The position numbers and the translations under genes were made by a program. The notes under the pieces were generated by a model. The model was not told where the DNA came from. It ran no database searches and was given only the letters and a program-made list of their open reading frames with translations. From positions 1 to 63,787 of the forward strand of contig REDR01000046.1 of NCBI GenBank assembly GCA_007693385.1: a stretch of 63,787 nt of DNA, read 5' to 3'. The DNA comes from Anaerolineaceae bacterium (lineage in GTDB: Bacteria; Chloroflexota; Anaerolineae; Aggregatilineales; Phototrophicaceae). Shown here in pieces: positions 62,029-63,787 of this stretch; positions within the stretch are counted from its first letter, which is position 1; each line of letters starts with the position of its first letter.

Positions 62029-63293
62029 TGCCGATAGAATTCAACAAGATCACCGAGCAAGTGTACAAGATGGGGTCGATGATCGAGCAGGTCGATTTTG
62101 ACTTTGACCGCCACATGCAGATCGCGCTCCGCCGCTTCGCTTCCGCCGGTGACGTGGACGCGGTGCGCCAGCGCATCCAGTGGGTGCGCCAGTCGGATAT
62201 TAGCGGCTATCGCGGTGCGGCTCTGCTGGGCGACGACGACACGCCGCCGAACCTGATCTATCCGCCGCCGCAGGCATCGCCGCAAGCGCTGGTCATCGCC
62301 GCCGACGGCAGTCAGGTTTACCCCAGCGATCAATCGGCCATCCACTATTATCTCATCAACATCGGCCTATTCATGTACTATCAGGGCGCGGCGCACCTGC
62401 CGGAACAGATCACATTGCCCACGCTGTATTTTCACAAGAGCCATGTGCATGACCGCTTCGGCCATCTGGTCAGCAATCGCACGGTGGACGCCCGCCGCAC
62501 CGTCGCCGAGATGCAGGCGATGTCGGCGCTGGCGTGGGAGCGCCGTCACAGCGCACCGGCGGGCGGCATCGTCGCGCTGTACGACAATAGCCTGATGTTC
62601 ACCGCCTCCGCCGATGATGTGACCGACGCCGACGATCTGCAAAAGGACTATCACGCCGCCATGCAACATCTATACGACATACAGGCCAACGGCACGCGAG
62701 TCACGCTGGCCGGTTATGTCGATAACCCGCGTGGCAGTGTGGTCTTGCGCCTGTTGCATCTGCTCAGCCTGCGCGACGAAGCCGAGATCAAATTCAAGCA
62801 GGCGGAGATCGAGCGCGGCGGCGATCTTGAAGGTCTGCGCGATAGGCACCTGTTCCATGCGGTGCTATCGGCAGGCGAGCGTAGCGCGGTGATGGTGCAG
62901 AATTCGCCGCGCAATCTGGACTATAAGCGGCGCAATCCGTCGCAGGAGATCGCTTTCTTCTACGTCAAAGTCGGCGTCGGCGACCACACCGCTATCGCCC
63001 GCGTCGATATTCCGGCGTGGGTGGCGGCAGAACCGGCGGCGGTGGATGATCTGCACGCGGTCTTGCTGGCACAATCCGCCATGCAGGGGCGCAACCCGTA
63101 CCCCTACGCGCTCACCCGCGCTGATGAATTGGCTTATGTCGGCGGGCGCGATAAAGCCAAACTGAATGAACTCATTAACATCGAGTTGCGGCGTAAAGGA
63201 TTAGCGCCCGCGCTGGCCGCGCCGAAGGCACGCGGTAAAGAATTGGCGCGGAGCGAGAAAACACGTTATGAAGTCAAGGGCGACCTGCGGTAG
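62028..63293 (+). CDS. NurA-domain protein
   Basis: The 421 residues contain a NurA-type nuclease core: ALVIAADGSQVYPSD with Asp93, the Asp-bearing strand GIVALYDNSLMF, and VTLAGYVDNPRGSVVLRLLHLLS, then KVGVGDHTAIARVDIPAWV. In archaea and some bacteria NurA is a 5'-3' nuclease that works with the HerA hexameric helicase in DNA end resection. HerA is not seen in this window; it may lie beyond the end. Coupling with a TPR protein and a sensor kinase is unusual. A dispersed palindrome begins within its stop codon. Confidence 0.8.
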   Translation: MPIEFNKITEQVYKMGSMIEQVDFDFDRHMQIALRRFASAGDVDAVRQRIQWVRQSDISGYRGAALLGDDDTPPNLIYPPPQASPQALVIAADGSQVYPSDQSAIHYYLINIGLFMYYQGAAHLPEQITLPTLYFHKSHVHDRFGHLVSNRTVDARRTVAEMQAMSALAWERRHSAPAGGIVALYDNSLMFTASADDVTDADDLQKDYHAAMQHLYDIQANGTRVTLAGYVDNPRGSVVLRLLHLLSLRDEAEIKFKQAEIERGGDLEGLRDRHLFHAVLSAGERSAVMVQNSPRNLDYKRRNPSQEIAFFYVKVGVGDHTAIARVDIPAWVAAEPAAVDDLHAVLLAQSAMQGRNPYPYALTRADELAYVGGRDKAKLNELINIELRRKGLAPALAAPKARGKELARSEKTRYEVKGDLR

Positions 63294-63312
63294 CGGCGCG
63301 ATGCCCGCGTCG
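63290..63312. repeat. Dispersed palindrome copy supplying a stop codon
   Basis: GTAGCGGCGCGATGCCCGCGTCG begins at the last base of the codon before the TAG stop of the NurA gene, as in the copy at 15909. The right arm is degenerate. Confidence 0.55.
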
Positions 63313-63379
63313 CATCTCGTCACTGACTGCATAATGCCCTATAATCAGGGCAAATTATCGAAGGGGGATATGCTGAAAA

Positions 63380-63787
63380 ATGGGAGCAATCGACACCCGC
63401 GAAGCCATCATCAGATTGTACGAAGATTACACGCTGACCGATGGCCTTGACGACGAACAGGCGCAGATCGTCCATAATTGGGGCGAGGCGCAAATCCAAA
63501 TCAAGGCCGGTCAGGTCGAAGACTCAGCCGCGTTCGAGCAGGCGTTCGGCGCGATGCGCCGCGTGCTGAAGATGCTCAACCGCTTCATGAACCGCCGCGC
63601 CGATCTGGATGATGAGCAACAGCGCACCTACATTCGCCGCCTGATCGAGAACGCGCAAAATGCCGGATACCCGCCGGAATTCACCGCCGTCGCGCCGGTG
63701 ACGGAGGCCGTCGCCGTGCTTGACGATACCGCCGCGCTTCGTGCATTGCTGGCGCTGGTCGAAACCGGCGCATCACACGCGCCCGGC
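63380..63787 (+). CDS. Unrecognised gene, cut by the window end
   Basis: An open frame of 136 codons runs from an ATG at 63380 (AGGGGGA about 12 bases before) to the last base. The visible part is MGAIDTREAIIRLYEDYTL, then a helical segment AFGAMRRVLKMLNRFMNRRADLDDEQQRTYIRRLIENAQ and a start of another. It is helical and charged; no family is recognised. An ATG at 63370 opens a different frame that stops soon. It follows NurA, so a HerA-related or DNA-repair partner is possible but not shown. Confidence 0.65.
   Translation, partial: MGAIDTREAIIRLYEDYTLTDGLDDEQAQIVHNWGEAQIQIKAGQVEDSAAFEQAFGAMRRVLKMLNRFMNRRADLDDEQQRTYIRRLIENAQNAGYPPEFTAVAPVTEAVAVLDDTAALRALLALVETGASHAPG

Noticed and set aside
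1-63787. CRISPR arrays, insertion sequences, integrated phage
   Set aside because: No direct repeats with regular spacers, no transposase or integrase and no phage structural genes were seen.

Overview
The window (63,787 bases, moderately GC-rich by eye) is chromosomal DNA from a heterotrophic bacterium. I infer a member of the Chloroflexota, probably Anaerolineae-like. The grounds are a transaldolase/glucose-6-phosphate isomerase fusion, a Roadblock/LC7 - V4R-like - response regulator cassette, large secreted clostripain-family proteins, an R3H/SpoIIIAA-like ATPase, a NurA-domain protein, and many TTG/GTG starts. No tRNA, rRNA, CRISPR array, transposase or intact prophage is visible. This is inference from gene content; no database search was possible.

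Layout. 1-4.2 kb: a PIN-TRAM membrane protein (cut by the window start), methylcrotonyl-CoA carboxylase beta subunit, the mutase chaperone MeaB and a single-domain rhodanese. 4.4-13.7 kb: a small secreted protein followed by two very large paralogous secreted C11 (clostripain-type) proteins. 13.8-19.7 kb: fructose-1,6-bisphosphatase, a Cys-cluster protein, an SDR overlapping a Nudix-like gene, and the Roadblock/V4R/response-regulator trio. 19.7-26.6 kb: a metG - metallophosphoesterase - SGNH operon behind an attenuator-like leader, a divergent TetR regulator with a candidate operator, and a histidine kinase/response regulator pair. 26.7-37.9 kb: a minus-strand run with a beta-propeller protein, thioesterase, LutB-like iron-sulfur protein, the transaldolase/PGI fusion, a PH-like membrane protein, an S9 peptidase and PepF. 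38-46.9 kb: a Ca2+/Na+ antiporter, a two-TIR protein, a PPC-type lipoprotein, a nitrilase-family amidase with two small partners, an aminotransferase and small conserved proteins. 47.1-54.8 kb: asnS, a GNAT, a phosphotransferase, a previously unlisted small transcription unit (50.2-50.6 kb), a structured leader (50.78-50.95 kb), a GNAT-like gene with the R3H ATPase, and the Sua5-type TsaC. 54.8-63.8 kb: two large PAS/GAF histidine kinases flanking a galactokinase-like fragment and a small membrane protein, then a TPR - NurA cluster and a gene cut by the window end.

The metabolic genes suggest leucine/branched-chain acyl-CoA breakdown (MccB, MeaB), gluconeogenesis and pentose phosphate flux (Fbp, Tal-Pgi), lactate-type oxidation (LutB) and peptide scavenging (C11, S9, M3 peptidases). 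Signalling capacity is high: three histidine kinases, two response regulators and a Roadblock module.

The most interesting points are the complete small transcription unit at 50216-50600 with overlapping or frameshifted ORFs, the metG leader with mutually exclusive helices, the multi-hairpin leader at 50786-50954, a family of about 24-base GC-rich palindromes that sit at or inside stop codons, a galactokinase N-domain lacking catalytic motifs, and the TIR-TIR protein.
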